From Acidihalobacter sp. (GTDB lineage: Bacteria > Pseudomonadota > Gammaproteobacteria > DSM-5130 > Acidihalobacteraceae), in contig JALUXU010000052.1 in the NCBI GenBank assembly GCA_027013225.1, positions 1-43,640 of the forward strand: a DNA stretch of 43,640 nucleotides, written 5' to 3'. Each line of letters starts with the position of its first letter. Position 1 is the first letter of the stretch. The notes below the pieces were generated by a model. That model saw only the letters and a list, made by a program, of their open reading frames with translations, was not told the DNA's origin and made no database searches. A program made the position numbers and the translations under genes. Of the stretch, positions 16,711 through 27,854 are shown piece by piece.

Positions 16711-17770
16711 GCGCTTGATGAGTTTTACAAGGCTGCTTGTCGAGATGCAAAGGCTTGGCAGCCGTATCGATGGTGACCGTGACGGGCATACCCAAACGCA
16801 AAGCCTGTCTGGGATTGCAGACATAGACGCGAATCTGATAGACCAATTGGGTGCGCACTTCGGGAGCCTGGACGGTTTTCGGTGTAAATTCGGCCGTCGG
16901 TGAAATGTAGCCCACCCAGCCTTTGAAGCGTTTTCCCGGGTAACTGTCGCTGCTGATCGTCGCCGGCAGGCCAGGCTTGACCCGCCCGAGATCGGGTTCG
17001 TCGACATACACTCTCGCCCAGACCGGATTGGTGAGCGCCAGGGTAAATGCGGAGCGGGCCGGAGTGGCCATGTCACCGGGTTCAAGAATACGGTCGCGGA
17101 TCACACCCGCCTCGGGGGCGCGTAGTTCAGTGTCTTCCAGATCGATCTTGGCCAATGCCCGCGCGGCCTTGGCGGCGGACAACTCTGCCCGGGCCTGGGC
17201 GATGACTTGCTTGCGAGGGCCGGCAATGCCAAGAGCAAGGGATTGCCGATCGGCTTGCAGGCGCGCGTTGGCTTCTCGCAGCGATGCGCGCGCCTCGTCA
17301 AGACGCTGTTTCGAGGTGGCCTGCGCGGCCGCGAGGCGTTGCAAGCGATGATAAGTCAGGGTCGCGATTCGGACTTGGGCTTTATCTGCCTGCACAAGCG
17401 CTTTCAAACGGGCGATCTCTTCGGGTCGGGTGCCGGCCAGAAGCCGCTCCAATGCCGCCTGATCAGCAGCGACCCTGGCATTGGCCTGTTGGAGTGCCGC
17501 CTGATAGCGTCGAGTGTCCAGCACCGCCACTACTTGGCCGCGTTTGACAGAGTCGCCGGCCTCAACATTCATTTGCTGGATACGTCCATTGTCATTAAAG
17601 GCCAACTGGATCTGCCGCAAGTCGATGTTGCCATAAAGGGTCAAAAAAGCGGTGGCGCGCTGATTGTGTTGTTTGCCCGCAAAATATAAATAGAGCGCGA
17701 AGGAAACGCCGCAGACGAATCCGATTATCAAAAGCACGGCCAGCGCTCGGCTCGATTTGATACCAGTCAT
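16703..17770 (-). CDS. ybhG: HlyD-family membrane-fusion adaptor, YbhG-like
   Basis: A 355-residue periplasmic adaptor anchored by one N-terminal helix (ALAVLLIIGFVCGVSFALYL, about 9-28). The first lipoyl half (MNVEAGDSVKRGQVVAVLD) is followed by a long Ala/Arg/Gln-rich coiled-coil hairpin and the second half (LRAPEAGVIRDRILEPGDMA). A beta-barrel follows with YVDEPDLGRVKPGLPA. Start ATG 17770 has GAGGGTG 7 nt upstream; the open frame to 17836 is not needed. It is the first gene of the four-gene exporter and probably links the permeases to an outer-membrane channel such as TolC, which is not encoded here. Confidence 0.88.
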   Translation of the reverse strand: MTGIKSSRALAVLLIIGFVCGVSFALYLYFAGKQHNQRATAFLTLYGNIDLRQIQLAFNDNGRIQQMNVEAGDSVKRGQVVAVLDTRRYQAALQQANARVAADQAALERLLAGTRPEEIARLKALVQADKAQVRIATLTYHRLQRLAAAQATSKQRLDEARASLREANARLQADRQSLALGIAGPRKQVIAQARAELSAAKAARALAKIDLEDTELRAPEAGVIRDRILEPGDMATPARSAFTLALTNPVWARVYVDEPDLGRVKPGLPATISSDSYPGKRFKGWVGYISPTAEFTPKTVQAPEVRTQLVYQIRVYVCNPRQALRLGMPVTVTIDTAAKPLHLDKQPCKTHQAHE

Positions 17771-17850
17771 ATTCGACACCCTCAAACAAGAGGCTCTTTG
17801 TCTAGCTATTTGCAGATTGCCGCAGGCGGCAGGCATATATCGAGGCGAAA

Positions 17851-17928
17851 GTTCTCAAGTTAGCTTTCCGTATTTATCATTTATCGACAGGCGGATAGGA
17901 GGGAGGCGGTTGGTGATTACTTGAGAAC
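17851..17928. promoter_or_regulatory. Perfect 10-bp inverted repeat flanking the exporter promoter region
   Basis: GTTCTCAAGT (17851-17860) and ACTTGAGAAC (17919-17928) are perfect inverted copies with 58 bp between them. The AT-rich TGATAAAT stretch, read on the minus strand, lies between the arms and could be the -10 region of the exporter operon. Two inverted half-sites flanking a promoter fit a looping or cooperative operator. Whether the neighbouring response regulator binds is unknown. Confidence 0.4.
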
Positions 17929-17966
17929 GCCCGTCCCGGCTCTCGAATTTGCGGTCTAAGGCCCGT

Positions 17967-20705
17967 TCATGCGGCGAGCTGACGCAGCACGAATTGCAAG
18001 ATGCCGCCATTGCGGTAGTACTCGACTTCTTGCGGCGTATCTATCCTCACCCTGGCCGAAAATGTCTGGCGGCTGCCGTCAGACGCTGTGGCGGTGATTT
18101 GCACCTGTTTGGCCGCGCCGTCGCCGAGGCCTTCGATGTCATAGACTTCCTCGCCAGTCAGTTCCAGGGTTTCGGCGTTCTCGCCAGGCATGAATTGCAA
18201 AGGCAAAATGCCCATGCCGAGAAGATTGGAGCGGTGGATGCGTTCAAAACTTTCCACTAGCACAGCGCGCACGCCTAACAGTCGGGGGCCTTTGGCCGCC
18301 CAGTCGCGGCTGGAGCCAGAGCCATATTCCTTGCCGGCGATGACGATCGTGGGTATGCCTTCGGCCTGGTAACGCATGGCCGCGTCATAGATGCTCATCT
18401 GTTCGCCGTCGGGCAGATGGCGGGTGATGCCGCCTTCGGTGCCAGGAGCAAGTAGGTTGCGTAGGCGCACGTTGGCGAAGGTGCCGCGCATCATGACTTC
18501 GTGGTTGCCGCGCCGTGAGCCGTATGAATTGAAATCGGCGGGCGCCACGCCGTGTTCGATCAGATACTTACCTGCCGGGCTGTCGGGCTTGATTGCCCCG
18601 GCCGGCGAAATATGGTCGGTGGTGACCGAGTCGCCGAGTTTGGCGAGCACCCGCGCGCCCTTGATGTCGGCTACCGGCCGCAGAGGTTGGTCGATGTCTT
18701 CGAAATAGGGGGGATGCTGGATATAGGTGGAAGCGGGATCCCAGGCGAACAGCTCACCCTCTGGCGCCTGCAAGCGCTGCCAGCGTTCTTCTCCAGCGAA
18801 AACATTCTCATAGGCTTGACGGAATTGTTCCGGGCTAAGGCTGGAGGCGATGGTGTCTTGTATTTCATGCTGGCTCGGCCAGATGTCTTTGAGGTAAACC
18901 GGACGACCGTGTTCATCTTCGCCCAATGGCTCCTTGTATAGATCGATGTCCATGCGTCCGGCTAGGGCATAGGCCACCACCAACGGCGGCGAAGCCAAAA
19001 AGTTCATTTTTACATCGGAATGAATGCGGCCCTCGAAGTTGCGGTTTCCGGACAAAACCGAGCACACGGTCAGATCGTCGCGGCGGATGGCTTGGCTGAC
19101 CGGTTCCGGCAAGGGGCCGGAGTTGCCTATGCAGGTGGTGCATCCATAACCTACGAGACTGAACCCGAGTGCGGCCAGATCGTCAGCAAGCCCGGCTTTG
19201 CTGAGGTATTCGCTGACTACGCGCGAACCGGGGGCCAGCGAAGTCTTCACCCACGGCTTGACCGTCAGGCCGCGCTGGTGGGCCTTCTTCGCCAAGAGTC
19301 CCGCGCCGATCATCACCGAGGGATTGGAGGTATTGGTGCAGGAGGTAATGGCGGCGATGACGACCATTCCGTCGCTAAGGTGCAGTTGGGGGCTGTTTTC
19401 CAGCGCTTGCATGCTGTTTTCGTTTTGCCGTTCCGTGCCTGGCACGGCCTGTCCGCCTTCGGCGGTGAATTTCTCCGCCTCGGCACGGGCGGCGTGCGCT
19501 CGCATGCGCGCCTGCATGCTGTCTTCCAGGGCATTGGTGATCGCCGTTTTGGCCTGCCGAAGAGAAATCCGGTCCTGGGGGCGTTTGGGGCCGGCGATGG
19601 AAGGCTCGACCGTCCCCAGATCCAGTTCCAGGACGTCGCTGTACTCGGCCTCAGGCGTGTCGGCGTCGTGGAACAGGCCTTGGGCGCGGGCATAGGCTTC
19701 AATCAGGGCGATCTGTTCGAGGCTGCGGCCGGTGAGTTGCAGGTATTTGAGGGTTTCCGCGTCAATAGGAAAGATGCCGCAGGTGGCGCCGTATTCAGGC
19801 GCCATATTGCTCAGGGTGGCGCGATCCGCAAGTGGCAGGTGTTTCAGCCCTTCGCCGAAAAACTCGACGAACTTGCCCACCACGCCCTTGGCGCGCAGCA
19901 TTTGCACCACGGTCAATACGAGGTCGGTGGCCGTTGCGCCTTCCGGAAGATGGCCCGATAGACGGAAGCCCACCACCTGGGGCAGGAGCATGGAGATCGG
20001 CTGGCCAAGCATGGCGGCTTCGGCCTCGATTCCGCCCACGCCCCAGCCGAGTACCCCAAGACCGTTGATCATGGTGGTGTGAGAGTCCGTGCCGACCAGC
20101 GTGTCCGGATAGGCTTCGATGCGGCCGTCGTCGAGCTGACGGGTGAACACGACTCGAGCTAGGTATTCGAGATTGACCTGGTGAACGATGCCTGTGTCGG
20201 GGGGGACGACCTTGAAGTTGGAAAAGGCGTTCTGGCCCCATTTGAGAAAGGTGTAGCGCTCGCGATTGCGTTGGTATTCGAGGGCGGCATTGAGATTGAA
20301 TGCTTCGTCGGAACCGAAATAATCGACCTGAACGGAGTGGTCGATGACCAGCTCGGCCGGTTGCAAGGGATTGATGCGCTCTGGGTTGCCACCCAGGCGG
20401 CGCATGGCATCGCGCATGGCCGCCAGATCCACCACCGCAGGCACGCCGGTGAAGTCCTGAAGCAGCACTCTTGCCGGCCGAAAGGCGATTTCCTTGCGGG
20501 GCTCAGCCTTGGGGTTCCAGTGGAGTAGTGCCTGGATGTCTTCTTGGGTGACCGTGTTTCCATCTTCGAAGCGCAGGAGGTTCTCAAGCAGAGTCTTCAT
20601 GGAAAACGGCAGTCGCTCGGTTCCGGGAAGCGCTTTGATGGCGTGTATGAGGTAGGACGTATTCTGAATTTTGAGTTCGGTCTGCGTGGAATGGCTGTCG
20701 CTCAT
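17967..20705 (-). CDS. acnA: Aconitate hydratase A
   Basis: A 912-residue TCA-cycle enzyme that interconverts citrate and isocitrate through cis-aconitate, using a [4Fe-4S] cluster. The cluster Cys residues are seen in [13 protein letters not shown] and in [12 protein letters not shown]. The substrate loop [14 protein letters not shown] and the swivel domain near GSGSSRDW identify the AcnA/IRP branch, as does the N-terminal [11 protein letters not shown]. The start at ATG 20705 has AAGGGG 9 nt upstream; the open frame continues upstream but would overlap hflD. The gene follows hflD at 46 bp, in the place where purB often sits in other gammaproteobacteria, and is near icd, the next enzyme of the cycle. 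Confidence 0.97.
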   Translation of the reverse strand: MSDSHSTQTELKIQNTSYLIHAIKALPGTERLPFSMKTLLENLLRFEDGNTVTQEDIQALLHWNPKAEPRKEIAFRPARVLLQDFTGVPAVVDLAAMRDAMRRLGGNPERINPLQPAELVIDHSVQVDYFGSDEAFNLNAALEYQRNRERYTFLKWGQNAFSNFKVVPPDTGIVHQVNLEYLARVVFTRQLDDGRIEAYPDTLVGTDSHTTMINGLGVLGWGVGGIEAEAAMLGQPISMLLPQVVGFRLSGHLPEGATATDLVLTVVQMLRAKGVVGKFVEFFGEGLKHLPLADRATLSNMAPEYGATCGIFPIDAETLKYLQLTGRSLEQIALIEAYARAQGLFHDADTPEAEYSDVLELDLGTVEPSIAGPKRPQDRISLRQAKTAITNALEDSMQARMRAHAARAEAEKFTAEGGQAVPGTERQNENSMQALENSPQLHLSDGMVVIAAITSCTNTSNPSVMIGAGLLAKKAHQRGLTVKPWVKTSLAPGSRVVSEYLSKAGLADDLAALGFSLVGYGCTTCIGNSGPLPEPVSQAIRRDDLTVCSVLSGNRNFEGRIHSDVKMNFLASPPLVVAYALAGRMDIDLYKEPLGEDEHGRPVYLKDIWPSQHEIQDTIASSLSPEQFRQAYENVFAGEERWQRLQAPEGELFAWDPASTYIQHPPYFEDIDQPLRPVADIKGARVLAKLGDSVTTDHISPAGAIKPDSPAGKYLIEHGVAPADFNSYGSRRGNHEVMMRGTFANVRLRNLLAPGTEGGITRHLPDGEQMSIYDAAMRYQAEGIPTIVIAGKEYGSGSSRDWAAKGPRLLGVRAVLVESFERIHRSNLLGMGILPLQFMPGENAETLELTGEEVYDIEGLGDGAAKQVQITATASDGSRQTFSARVRIDTPQEVEYYRNGGILQFVLRQLAA

Positions 20706-20751
20706 AAATATTCCCCTTGCGGTTGAAATGCGTAAAGGTTGGGTGTTTGCC

Positions 20752-21369
20752 TCATGTGAGGAGTCGCTGGGCTTCGCTGGCCATGGCACGGCGCTCAAGC
20801 AACAATCGCCAACGGTTGCCGCCGCCCTGCCGCCACAGCACGGCTGCGCGGATGCCTGCCAGTAGATAGGCCCGAATACGGTCGGCAATGTTTGTATTGG
20901 CTAGATGATGCTGTTCGCCGCGAACGATGAGACGGGGGCCCAGTGTGCTGATGGTGTCACGATAGAGCGAAGCCAGGCCGGCAATCACGTTTTCGTGCGT
21001 CGGTTCAAAGTATTCGCTTTGGGCCTGGGCTTTTTTTATGCCGGTGGCGAGCCGCTCGGAAACGGCTTGATTTTTTTCAAGACGCCGTTGCAGGTCAATC
21101 AAAGCGATGGCGTAGCGCATGGCTTGCAGGTTGCGAGGTTGATCTGATTCGCCAAGCTCCTGCAACAACAGATTTAAGCCAGGTGTGAGGGCACCGACAC
21201 CGCCGTAGATGTCTTCCAGACTGGCCGACTCCAGCTTGAGGATGCTGTTGGTCATGGTGGCCAGTGTGGCCGGATCGGTTTCGCCGGAGCGTGCCAGGCG
21301 ATCTACTTCGCCTATGCACTGAAACAGCGCGGCAAAGGCTAGGGTGCGGTTTTGTATGGTGCGATCCAA
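20752..21369 (-). CDS. hflD: High-frequency-lysogenization protein HflD homologue
   Basis: A 205-residue, largely helical protein of the HflD (YcfC) family. HflD is a peripheral membrane protein that in E. coli binds the lambda CII regulator; its normal cell role is unclear. The N-terminal pattern ([19 protein letters not shown]) and the C-terminal [20 protein letters not shown] with RWRLLLERR are characteristic. The start is TTG 21369, supported by GAGGA a few bases upstream. It lies downstream of mnmA on the same strand, as in enterobacteria and pseudomonads. Confidence 0.93.
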   Translation of the reverse strand: MDRTIQNRTLAFAALFQCIGEVDRLARSGETDPATLATMTNSILKLESASLEDIYGGVGALTPGLNLLLQELGESDQPRNLQAMRYAIALIDLQRRLEKNQAVSERLATGIKKAQAQSEYFEPTHENVIAGLASLYRDTISTLGPRLIVRGEQHHLANTNIADRIRAYLLAGIRAAVLWRQGGGNRWRLLLERRAMASEAQRLLT

Positions 21370-21464
21370 GCGTCTTCCTCATTGCTATTTGCCTGGGCCA
21401 ATTCTACATGCAGGATGAATGCCGTGCGCATGATCTTGCTGTTTGACCATTCACGCGCGGTTTT

Positions 21465-22604
21465 TCAGGCCATCTTTGTGTTGCGACGGATTTCTTCCCC
21501 GGCGAGATGGGTGTCGGCAGAGCGCGTTGGCTTTGTCGTCTCTATCACGCCGCCACCAAGGCAGACATCGCCGGCATACAACACCAGCGATTGTCCGGGA
21601 GTGACGGCGCGTTGTGGCGATGCAAAGCGCACTTCCACGCCATTTCCTTTGACTATGGCTTCACAGGCTTGATCGGTTTGACGATAACGAACCTTTGCAG
21701 TGGCTGCAAAGTGGTCCGAAGGCGGTTTGCCAGCGATCCAGTGGATGCGGTTGACCCAAAGCGCCGCAGAGAAAAGCAAGGGATGATCATGGCCCTGCAC
21801 TACGACCAGCTCATTGCTTTCAAGCCGCTTTTGAGCGACATACCATGGGGCATCGTTGGCATCGCTCCGTCCGCCGATTCCGAGGCCCTGGCGTTGTCCT
21901 AAGGTGTAGAACATCAGACCCTGATGTCTGCCAAGACGCTTTCCTTCGGGGGTGACGATTTCACCTGGTTGGGCGGGCAGATAACGGGACAGAAACTCGC
22001 GGAAACGGCGCTCTCCGATGAAGCAGATGCCCGTGCTGTCTTTGCGTTGAAAATTGGGCAGTCCTGCCCGGTGCGCGATTTCTCTGACCTCGATTTTGTG
22101 CAGATCGCCCAGGGGGAAGCGGCTGGCTCTCAATTGTTGCTGCTGCAAGGCGTGCAGAAAATAACTCTGATCCTTGCTCGGGTCAGTTCCCCGCAGGAGA
22201 GTGGGGCCAGGGCCGAGCCGTGCATAGTGGCCGGTGGCGATGGCGTCGGCGCCTAGGGCGCGGGCATGATCGAGAAAAGCGCGGAATTTGATTTCTGAGT
22301 TACAAAGAATATCGGGATTTGGGGTGCGACCGCGGCGGTATTCATCAAGGAAATGGGTGAATACCCGATCCCAGTATTCGCGCGCGAAACTGACCTTGTG
22401 AAGGGCGATCCCAAGGGTGTCGGCGACTCGCCGGGCTTCTTCGAGATCTTCAGCCGCGGCGCAATGGCCGTCGGCGTCGTCGTCATCCCAATTCTTCATG
22501 AATAGCCCTTCCACCCGGTGGCCTTGCTCGAGCAGGCGCAAAGCGGCGACGGCGGAATCGACGCCTCCTGAAAGGCCAACGATGATACGTTCGCTTTTTT
22601 TCAT
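21465..22604 (-). CDS. mnmA: tRNA-specific 2-thiouridylase
   Basis: A 379-residue enzyme that adds sulfur to U34 of tRNA-Lys, -Glu and -Gln, using ATP and a persulfide delivered by the TusABCDE relay. The N-terminal PP-loop SGGVDS binds ATP, and KNWDDDD follows as in MnmA. The catalytic cysteines lie in [12 protein letters not shown] and [13 protein letters not shown]. The central and C-terminal barrel domains are complete ([11 protein letters not shown]). The start overlaps the nudJ stop as ATGA, so the two are translated together. It is the middle gene of the nudJ-mnmA-hflD series. Confidence 0.97.
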   Translation of the reverse strand: MKKSERIIVGLSGGVDSAVAALRLLEQGHRVEGLFMKNWDDDDADGHCAAAEDLEEARRVADTLGIALHKVSFAREYWDRVFTHFLDEYRRGRTPNPDILCNSEIKFRAFLDHARALGADAIATGHYARLGPGPTLLRGTDPSKDQSYFLHALQQQQLRASRFPLGDLHKIEVREIAHRAGLPNFQRKDSTGICFIGERRFREFLSRYLPAQPGEIVTPEGKRLGRHQGLMFYTLGQRQGLGIGGRSDANDAPWYVAQKRLESNELVVVQGHDHPLLFSAALWVNRIHWIAGKPPSDHFAATAKVRYRQTDQACEAIVKGNGVEVRFASPQRAVTPGQSLVLYAGDVCLGGGVIETTKPTRSADTHLAGEEIRRNTKMA

Positions 22605-23053
22605 AGATCCTGAAGCACCTCAAGGGGATAACGTATGCCGGCAAGATAGTCCTTGATGCAACGAGTAACGAGCGGGCTTCGCAAGGCATCTCCCAAGGAA
22701 TGAATCTGCTCGAAGTTCAGCCACACCGCCGCTTCAATACCTTCATCCAGCGGTTGGGATGCGTCTTTGGAAATTGCCTGTCCACAGAACGTGGCGCGCA
22801 AAAAAGTGGTGCCATCCGGCGCGATCCAGCGATAGACGCCGATGATAGCCTCCGGCTGATAGCGCCAGGCCGTTTCTTCTAGCGTTTCCCGGATCGATGC
22901 CTGCCGCAGGGATTCACCCGCTTCGAGATGTCCGGCCGGTTGATTATATCGTTGCTGGCCGCCGATAGACTCGCGAACCATGAGGAATCGGCCTTCGTTT
23001 TCAATGACAGCGGCGACGGTGACATGAGGCAAGAAGCGTGGAGTTGACGGCAT
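22601..23053 (-). CDS. nudJ: NUDIX hydrolase, NudJ-like
   Basis: A 150-residue NUDIX phosphohydrolase. The Nudix box [20 protein letters not shown] has Gly, Glu and REUxEE in place; the final Gly of the motif is Ala (ETAW). E. coli NudJ, found beside mnmA, acts on nucleoside di- and triphosphates and on thiamine pyrimidine pyrophosphate. The conserved placement supports the name. No strong ribosome site precedes ATG 23053. About 290 bp of intergenic DNA separates it from divergent icd and probably holds both promoters. Confidence 0.9.
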   Translation of the reverse strand: MPSTPRFLPHVTVAAVIENEGRFLMVRESIGGQQRYNQPAGHLEAGESLRQASIRETLEETAWRYQPEAIIGVYRWIAPDGTTFLRATFCGQAISKDASQPLDEGIEAAVWLNFEQIHSLGDALRSPLVTRCIKDYLAGIRYPLEVLQDL

Positions 23054-23342
23054 GAGATAGGGTATCTTATTGGTTGTTTGCTGAAGTGCAGGGTGAATGG
23101 CCGCGCGTTACCGCAGTGCTCTTTCTTCGCTGTGGCCAGGTGGATTTGGTTTTCCATGTTCGTGTCTCAGCGCGTTGTTCATCCCGGTCATGCATTCAAT
23201 GTGAATTTGCGTAGTTTACTCTGCAATTTGCTGGCGATCACCGTTACAGTGTCTGGCTGATCTTCGGGCACGTGTTTTGCTTCATGCATATCGCTTTCGA
23301 GCATTGGCGTATTTCAATCATCTCTCGTGAAGGAGTTTTCAA

Positions 23343-24602
23343 GTGAGTTTTCAGCATATCAAGGTGCCCGCTCAGGGCGAGAAGATCACCGTTTCGAAAG
23401 ACGGCGCATTGAACGTGCCCGACCAGCCGATCATTCCTTTCATAGAAGGCGACGGTATAGGTGTCGACATCACGCCGGTCATGCGCGAGGTCATCGATGT
23501 GGCGGTGCAGAAAAGCTATGGAGATAAGCGCAAGATCGCATGGATGGAGGTCTATGCCGGTGAAAAAGCCACGCGAATCTATGGACCGGATACCTGGCTG
23601 CCCGAAGAAACGCTGGAGGCGGTAAAGGAATATGTGGTTTCCATCAAGGGGCCGCTCACAACCCCAGTCGGAGGTGGCATTCGTTCGCTCAACGTGGCTT
23701 TGCGTCAGCAGCTCGATCTGTATGTTTGTTTGCGCCCCGTACGTTATTTTTCTGGCGCGCCCAGCCCGGTTTGCGTGCCGGAAAAAATCGACATGATCAT
23801 ATTCCGTGAAAATTCTGAGGACATCTACGCGGGCATAGAGTGGCGCGCCGAAACACCGGAAGCACGGAAGCTTATCGAATTCTTGCGTCAGGAAATGAAG
23901 GTAACGAAGATACGGTTTCCAGATACCTCGGGCATCGGCATCAAGCCAGTTTCTCGGGAGGGCACGCAACGACTGGTACGCAAGGCTCTCCAGTACGCCA
24001 TTGATCAGGGACGCGATTCGGTGACCTTGGTGCACAAGGGAAATATCATGAAATTCACCGAAGGCGCGTTCAAGGAATGGGGCTATCAGGTGGCCAAGGA
24101 AGAATTCGGCGCGGAGGAGATAGAAGGCGGGCCTTGGTGTGCTTTCAGTCATCCGCAAACAGGCGCGAAGATTGTCGTCAAGGACGTCATCGCCGATGCT
24201 TTCCTGCAACAGATTCTGTTGCGTCCAGAGGAATATGACGTCATCGCCACCCTTAATCTCAACGGCGATTATATATCGGACGCGCTTGCCGCTCAGGTCG
24301 GCGGTATCGGCATTGCTCCTGGTGCAAATCTTTCCGATACGGTAGCGATGTTCGAAGCGACCCATGGCACGGCGCCGAAATATGCGGGCAAGGACAAAGT
24401 CAACCCGGGATCGCTCATTCTTTCCGCGGAGATGATGCTGCGACACATGGGGTGGAGCGAGGCGGCCAATCGCGTGATCCATGGAATGGAAGGCGCCATC
24501 AGCTCCAAGCATGTGACGTATGATTTTGCCCGACTGATGCCGGGTGCGACAGAAGTTTCGTGCTCTGGATTCGGCAAGCAAATCATTGCTTACATGGATT
24601 GA
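23343..24602 (+). CDS. icd: NADP-dependent isocitrate dehydrogenase
   Basis: A 419-residue TCA-cycle enzyme making 2-oxoglutarate, CO2 and NADPH from isocitrate. Seen are the substrate-binding segment [33 protein letters not shown], the metal/substrate region [19 protein letters not shown] and the cofactor region [19 protein letters not shown]. The start is GTG 23343, 9 nt after AAGGAG. It is transcribed away from nudJ and toward clpS. The same stretch on the other strand is open for 445 codons, but that is a shadow of this gene. Confidence 0.97.
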   Translation: MSFQHIKVPAQGEKITVSKDGALNVPDQPIIPFIEGDGIGVDITPVMREVIDVAVQKSYGDKRKIAWMEVYAGEKATRIYGPDTWLPEETLEAVKEYVVSIKGPLTTPVGGGIRSLNVALRQQLDLYVCLRPVRYFSGAPSPVCVPEKIDMIIFRENSEDIYAGIEWRAETPEARKLIEFLRQEMKVTKIRFPDTSGIGIKPVSREGTQRLVRKALQYAIDQGRDSVTLVHKGNIMKFTEGAFKEWGYQVAKEEFGAEEIEGGPWCAFSHPQTGAKIVVKDVIADAFLQQILLRPEEYDVIATLNLNGDYISDALAAQVGGIGIAPGANLSDTVAMFEATHGTAPKYAGKDKVNPGSLILSAEMMLRHMGWSEAANRVIHGMEGAISSKHVTYDFARLMPGATEVSCSGFGKQIIAYMD

Positions 24603-24644
24603 TCAAACTTGATTTTTTGCTTGACAAACCCTATTTGGTAAGAC

Positions 24645-24968
24645 ATGAGTCAACAGCATGATAACCCCCGGTTCGCGGACGAACTCGCCGTTGATCCGGC
24701 GCGTTCGGAACTCAAACCCCCGCCCCGGTACAAGGTCGTCATTCTGAATGACGATTACACGCCCATGGAATTCGTGGTGGAGGTGCTTGAGCTGTTTTTC
24801 GCTATGGATCGCGAGCGCGCCACGCGGATCATGCTGCATGTTCACACCCGTGGAAAAGGCATTTGCGGCGTCTATACTCGTGACGTGGCCGAAACCAAAG
24901 CCGCGCAAGTCAATGAGTATGCTCGCCTGCACCAGCATCCGCTGTTATGCACCGTTGAAGAGGAATGA
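24645..24968 (+). CDS. clpS: ClpS adaptor of ClpAP protease
   Basis: A 107-residue protein that delivers N-degron substrates to ClpA. Signature segments are [20 protein letters not shown], the ClpA- and N-end-binding face, and [19 protein letters not shown]. The N-terminal 25 residues are the flexible tail that engages ClpA. It is followed by clpA after about 200 bp, the standard pair. That gap is larger than usual, so clpA may have its own promoter there. Confidence 0.96.
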   Translation: MSQQHDNPRFADELAVDPARSELKPPPRYKVVILNDDYTPMEFVVEVLELFFAMDRERATRIMLHVHTRGKGICGVYTRDVAETKAAQVNEYARLHQHPLLCTVEEE

Positions 24969-25166
24969 GGGATACGGTATGCCGATGATGCTTGGCGGTG
25001 ATTCCCCTGATATCGTGGGTGGGTATGCGTTTGATTGGCCCATAACATGCATGTCCAGACTCACGAGAAGCCAGGCCGTAAGTCCAGATCGTAAGTACGG
25101 GCTTGCGAGGACTCCTTGTTTTTTACGAGTTTGATTTATAAGATTTGATTGATTGAGGCATTTGAG

Positions 25167-27425
25167 ATGCTGAATAAAGAGCTTGAATTTACTTTGAATA
25201 TGGCTTTCAAGCAGGCGCGCGAGAAGCGGCATGAATTTATGACCGTGGAACATTTGCTGTTGGCTTTGACAGACAACCCCACCGCTGCCGGCGTGTTGCG
25301 CGCTTGTGGCGCCAATTTGCTCACTTTGAAGCGCGACCTGGAGCAATTCATCGATGAAAGCACACCGCGGCTTTCCGCCGATGACGAGCGGGACGCCCAG
25401 CCGACGTTGGGTTTTCAACGTGTCTTGCAGCGTGCCGTTTTCCATGTTCAGTCGGCAGGGCGCAAGGAGGTGAATGGAGCCAATGTGCTGGTATCCCTGT
25501 TCGGGGAACAGGATTCGCATGCTGTCTATTTGCTTGCTCAACAGGACATTACCCGTTTGGATGTGGTCAACTACATCTCTCATGGCATTTCCAGCGGCGC
25601 AGACGAAACCCCCGAGCAAGAAGGTGGGTCATCCGCTGAAACAGGCGCAGGGGAGGACCCCTCGCGCAGTACGCCATTGGAGCAGTTTGCCACCAATCTC
25701 AACGAGCTGGCCCGCCAGGGAAAAATCGATCCCCTTATAGGGCGTGATGAGGAAATCGAACGTACCGTGCAGGTTCTGTGCCGCCGCCGCAAGAACAATC
25801 CCTTGTTCGTGGGGGAAGCCGGGGTGGGTAAGACGGCTTTGGCGGAGGGATTGGCCAAGCGCATCGTGGATGGACAGGTGCCAGAGATTCTGGCGGAGGC
25901 TGTCGTGTATTCACTGGATCTGGGGGCTCTGGTCGCAGGAACAAAGTATCGGGGCGATTTTGAAAAACGCCTCAAGGGCGTGCTGGCACAACTCAAGCGG
26001 CAACCCTCGGCGGTTCTGTTTATCGATGAAATTCACACTCTGATTGGCGCTGGCGCGGCGTCGGGCGGGGTGATGGATGCATCCAACCTGATAAAACCCA
26101 TGCTGGCCAACGGGGAGCTGAAATGTATCGGTTCCACCACCTATCAGGAATATCGTGGTATTTTCGAGAAAGACCGAGCCTTGGCGCGCCGTTTTCAGAA
26201 GATCGAGGTTCGCGAGCCGACGGTGGATGAAACCTATCGCATTCTCAAGGGGCTGAAAAGCCGTTTCGAAGAGCACCATGAAGTTCGCTACACGAATCCG
26301 GCGCTTCGCACCGCTGCGGAATTGGCCGAACGCTATATTACCGACCGCCATCTTCCCGACAAGGCGATTGATGTAATCGATGAAGCAGGCGCCAGGAGGC
26401 GGATGCAACCCTCGTCACAACGCCGAAAGACTATCTCTGTCCGTGATGTAGAGGATATCGTCGCCAAGATGGCGCGGATACCGCCAAAGCAGGTTTCGGT
26501 TTCTGATCTCGAGACGCTGAAGAATCTGGCGCGTGATCTCAAGCTGGTGGTGTTTGGGCAGGACGAGGCGATCGATACGCTTGCAGCTGCCATTAAGATG
26601 GCGCGCTCGGGATTGGGTGCTCAAGATAAGCCTATCGGCTCGTTCTTGTTTGCAGGGCCCACCGGGGTAGGCAAAACCGAGGTCAGTCGGCAACTTGCGC
26701 GGCAGCTGGGAATCGAGCTGGTTCGCTTCGACATGTCCGAATACATGGAGCGGCATACCGTGTCTCGCCTGATCGGCGCGCCGCCGGGTTATGTGGGTTT
26801 CGACCAGGGTGGACTTCTCACCGACGCCATTCTCAAGCATCCACATGCTGTTCTGCTGTTGGACGAGGTAGAAAAAGCACATCCAGATGTGTTCAATCTG
26901 CTATTGCAGGTTATGGATCATGGCACATTGACGGACACCAATGGCCGGCAGGTGGATTTCAGAAACGTCATCTTGATCATGACGACCAATGCCGGTGCGC
27001 AAACAGTCAGCCGTCGCAGCATGGGCTTTACCGAGCAGGACCACAGCAGCGATGGCATGCAGGAGCTCAAGCGGATGTTTTCACCTGAATTTCGTAACCG
27101 GTTGGATGCAATCATCCAGTTCAGGCCGCTCGACCGACGCACTGTCGTCAATGTTGTCGACAAGTTCCTCATCGAGCTGGAAAGCCAGTTGGCTGAGAAG
27201 CATGTGCATATGGTGGTTGAGGATGAAGCGCGGGCATGGCTGGCCGAGCATGGCTACGATCCTTTGATGGGTGCGCGGCCGATGTCCAGGGTCATTCAGG
27301 AGCACCTTAAAAAACCGCTTGCCGAACAAGTGCTGTTCGGCCCTTTGTCGAAAGGAGGAGAGGTGCGCATAAAAGTTGAGAACGATGAGATCAAGCTTGA
27401 ATTTGAGGAGGCAGCTGTCAGCTGA
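25167..27425 (+). CDS. clpA: ATP-dependent Clp protease ATP-binding subunit ClpA
   Basis: A 752-residue AAA+ unfoldase that feeds proteins to ClpP. The N-domain (about 1-145, [18 protein letters not shown]) binds ClpS. Domain 1 has Walker A GEAGVGKT and Walker B VLFIDE; domain 2 has Walker A GPTGVGKT and Walker B VLLLDE. The ClpP-docking tripeptide is MGF in [20 protein letters not shown], in place of the IGL or IGF of most homologues. I start at ATG 25167 rather than the in-frame TTG 25149 because ClpA proteins begin MLNxELE and a GAGG lies upstream. clpP is not in the window. Its stop is 9 bp from the convergent infA stop. Confidence 0.97.
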   Translation: MLNKELEFTLNMAFKQAREKRHEFMTVEHLLLALTDNPTAAGVLRACGANLLTLKRDLEQFIDESTPRLSADDERDAQPTLGFQRVLQRAVFHVQSAGRKEVNGANVLVSLFGEQDSHAVYLLAQQDITRLDVVNYISHGISSGADETPEQEGGSSAETGAGEDPSRSTPLEQFATNLNELARQGKIDPLIGRDEEIERTVQVLCRRRKNNPLFVGEAGVGKTALAEGLAKRIVDGQVPEILAEAVVYSLDLGALVAGTKYRGDFEKRLKGVLAQLKRQPSAVLFIDEIHTLIGAGAASGGVMDASNLIKPMLANGELKCIGSTTYQEYRGIFEKDRALARRFQKIEVREPTVDETYRILKGLKSRFEEHHEVRYTNPALRTAAELAERYITDRHLPDKAIDVIDEAGARRRMQPSSQRRKTISVRDVEDIVAKMARIPPKQVSVSDLETLKNLARDLKLVVFGQDEAIDTLAAAIKMARSGLGAQDKPIGSFLFAGPTGVGKTEVSRQLARQLGIELVRFDMSEYMERHTVSRLIGAPPGYVGFDQGGLLTDAILKHPHAVLLLDEVEKAHPDVFNLLLQVMDHGTLTDTNGRQVDFRNVILIMTTNAGAQTVSRRSMGFTEQDHSSDGMQELKRMFSPEFRNRLDAIIQFRPLDRRTVVNVVDKFLIELESQLAEKHVHMVVEDEARAWLAEHGYDPLMGARPMSRVIQEHLKKPLAEQVLFGPLSKGGEVRIKVENDEIKLEFEEAAVS

Positions 27426-27434
27426 GCGCAGAAC

Positions 27435-27653
27435 TCATTTTTTTCGGAAAACTATTCGGCCTTTGCTTAAATCGTAGGGCGTCAGTTCCACGGTCACGCG
27501 ATCTCCGGTGAGGATGCGAATGTAATGTTTGCGCATGCGGCCGGAGATGTGGGCCATGACGACATGACCGTTATCGAGTTTCACCCTGAACATAGTGTTG
27601 GGGAGAGTGTCGATGACCGTGCCTTCCATTTCGATTGCGTCTTCTTTTGCCAT
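27435..27653 (-). CDS. infA: Translation initiation factor IF-1
   Basis: A 72-residue S1/OB-fold protein that binds the ribosomal A site during initiation. It shows the full family pattern: [40 protein letters not shown] and [17 protein letters not shown]. Placement next to clpA is conserved, though here the two genes converge. A good promoter lies upstream at 27693-27720. Confidence 0.98.
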   Translation of the reverse strand: MAKEDAIEMEGTVIDTLPNTMFRVKLDNGHVVMAHISGRMRKHYIRILTGDRVTVELTPYDLSKGRIVFRKK

Positions 27654-27692
27654 ATGTTCAGTTTGGATCCTTAGCTACAAGAGAGGCCGCTC

Positions 27693-27720
27693 ATTATCAA
27701 TAATTTCGCCCATAACTCAA
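27693..27720 (-). promoter_or_regulatory. Promoter of infA
   Basis: On the minus strand TTGAGT (27720-27715) and GATAAT (27698-27693) are separated by 16 bp. The predicted start is about 33 nt before the infA ATG. The fit to the vegetative sigma factor consensus is good. Confidence 0.5.
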
Positions 27721-27854
27721 GGTGAAAAGACGTTTTTCTGCAAATATTTCTTGTGGGCATTCCGATTGTTTGTCTGGAAACGAGTTCTGAGTATTTACCG
27801 CATACGCCGCTTTGCCTAAACTAGCCGTCCTCTTTTGTATAAGGCAATCCATCG

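Noticed and set aside
19020-19961. 313-codon plus-strand open frame inside acnA
   Set aside because: It is an antisense shadow of a complete aconitase gene.
23244-24581. 445-codon open frame on the minus strand opposite icd
   Set aside because: It mirrors icd almost exactly, has no family features, and icd on the plus strand is unmistakable.
24595-24620. Terminator after icd
   Set aside because: ATCAA/TTGAT before a T-run leaves only a two-base loop, so it is not a stable hairpin.
25100-25145. Promoter for clpA in the clpS-clpA gap
   Set aside because: TTGTTT and TATAAG are present but only 15 bp apart; too weak to list.
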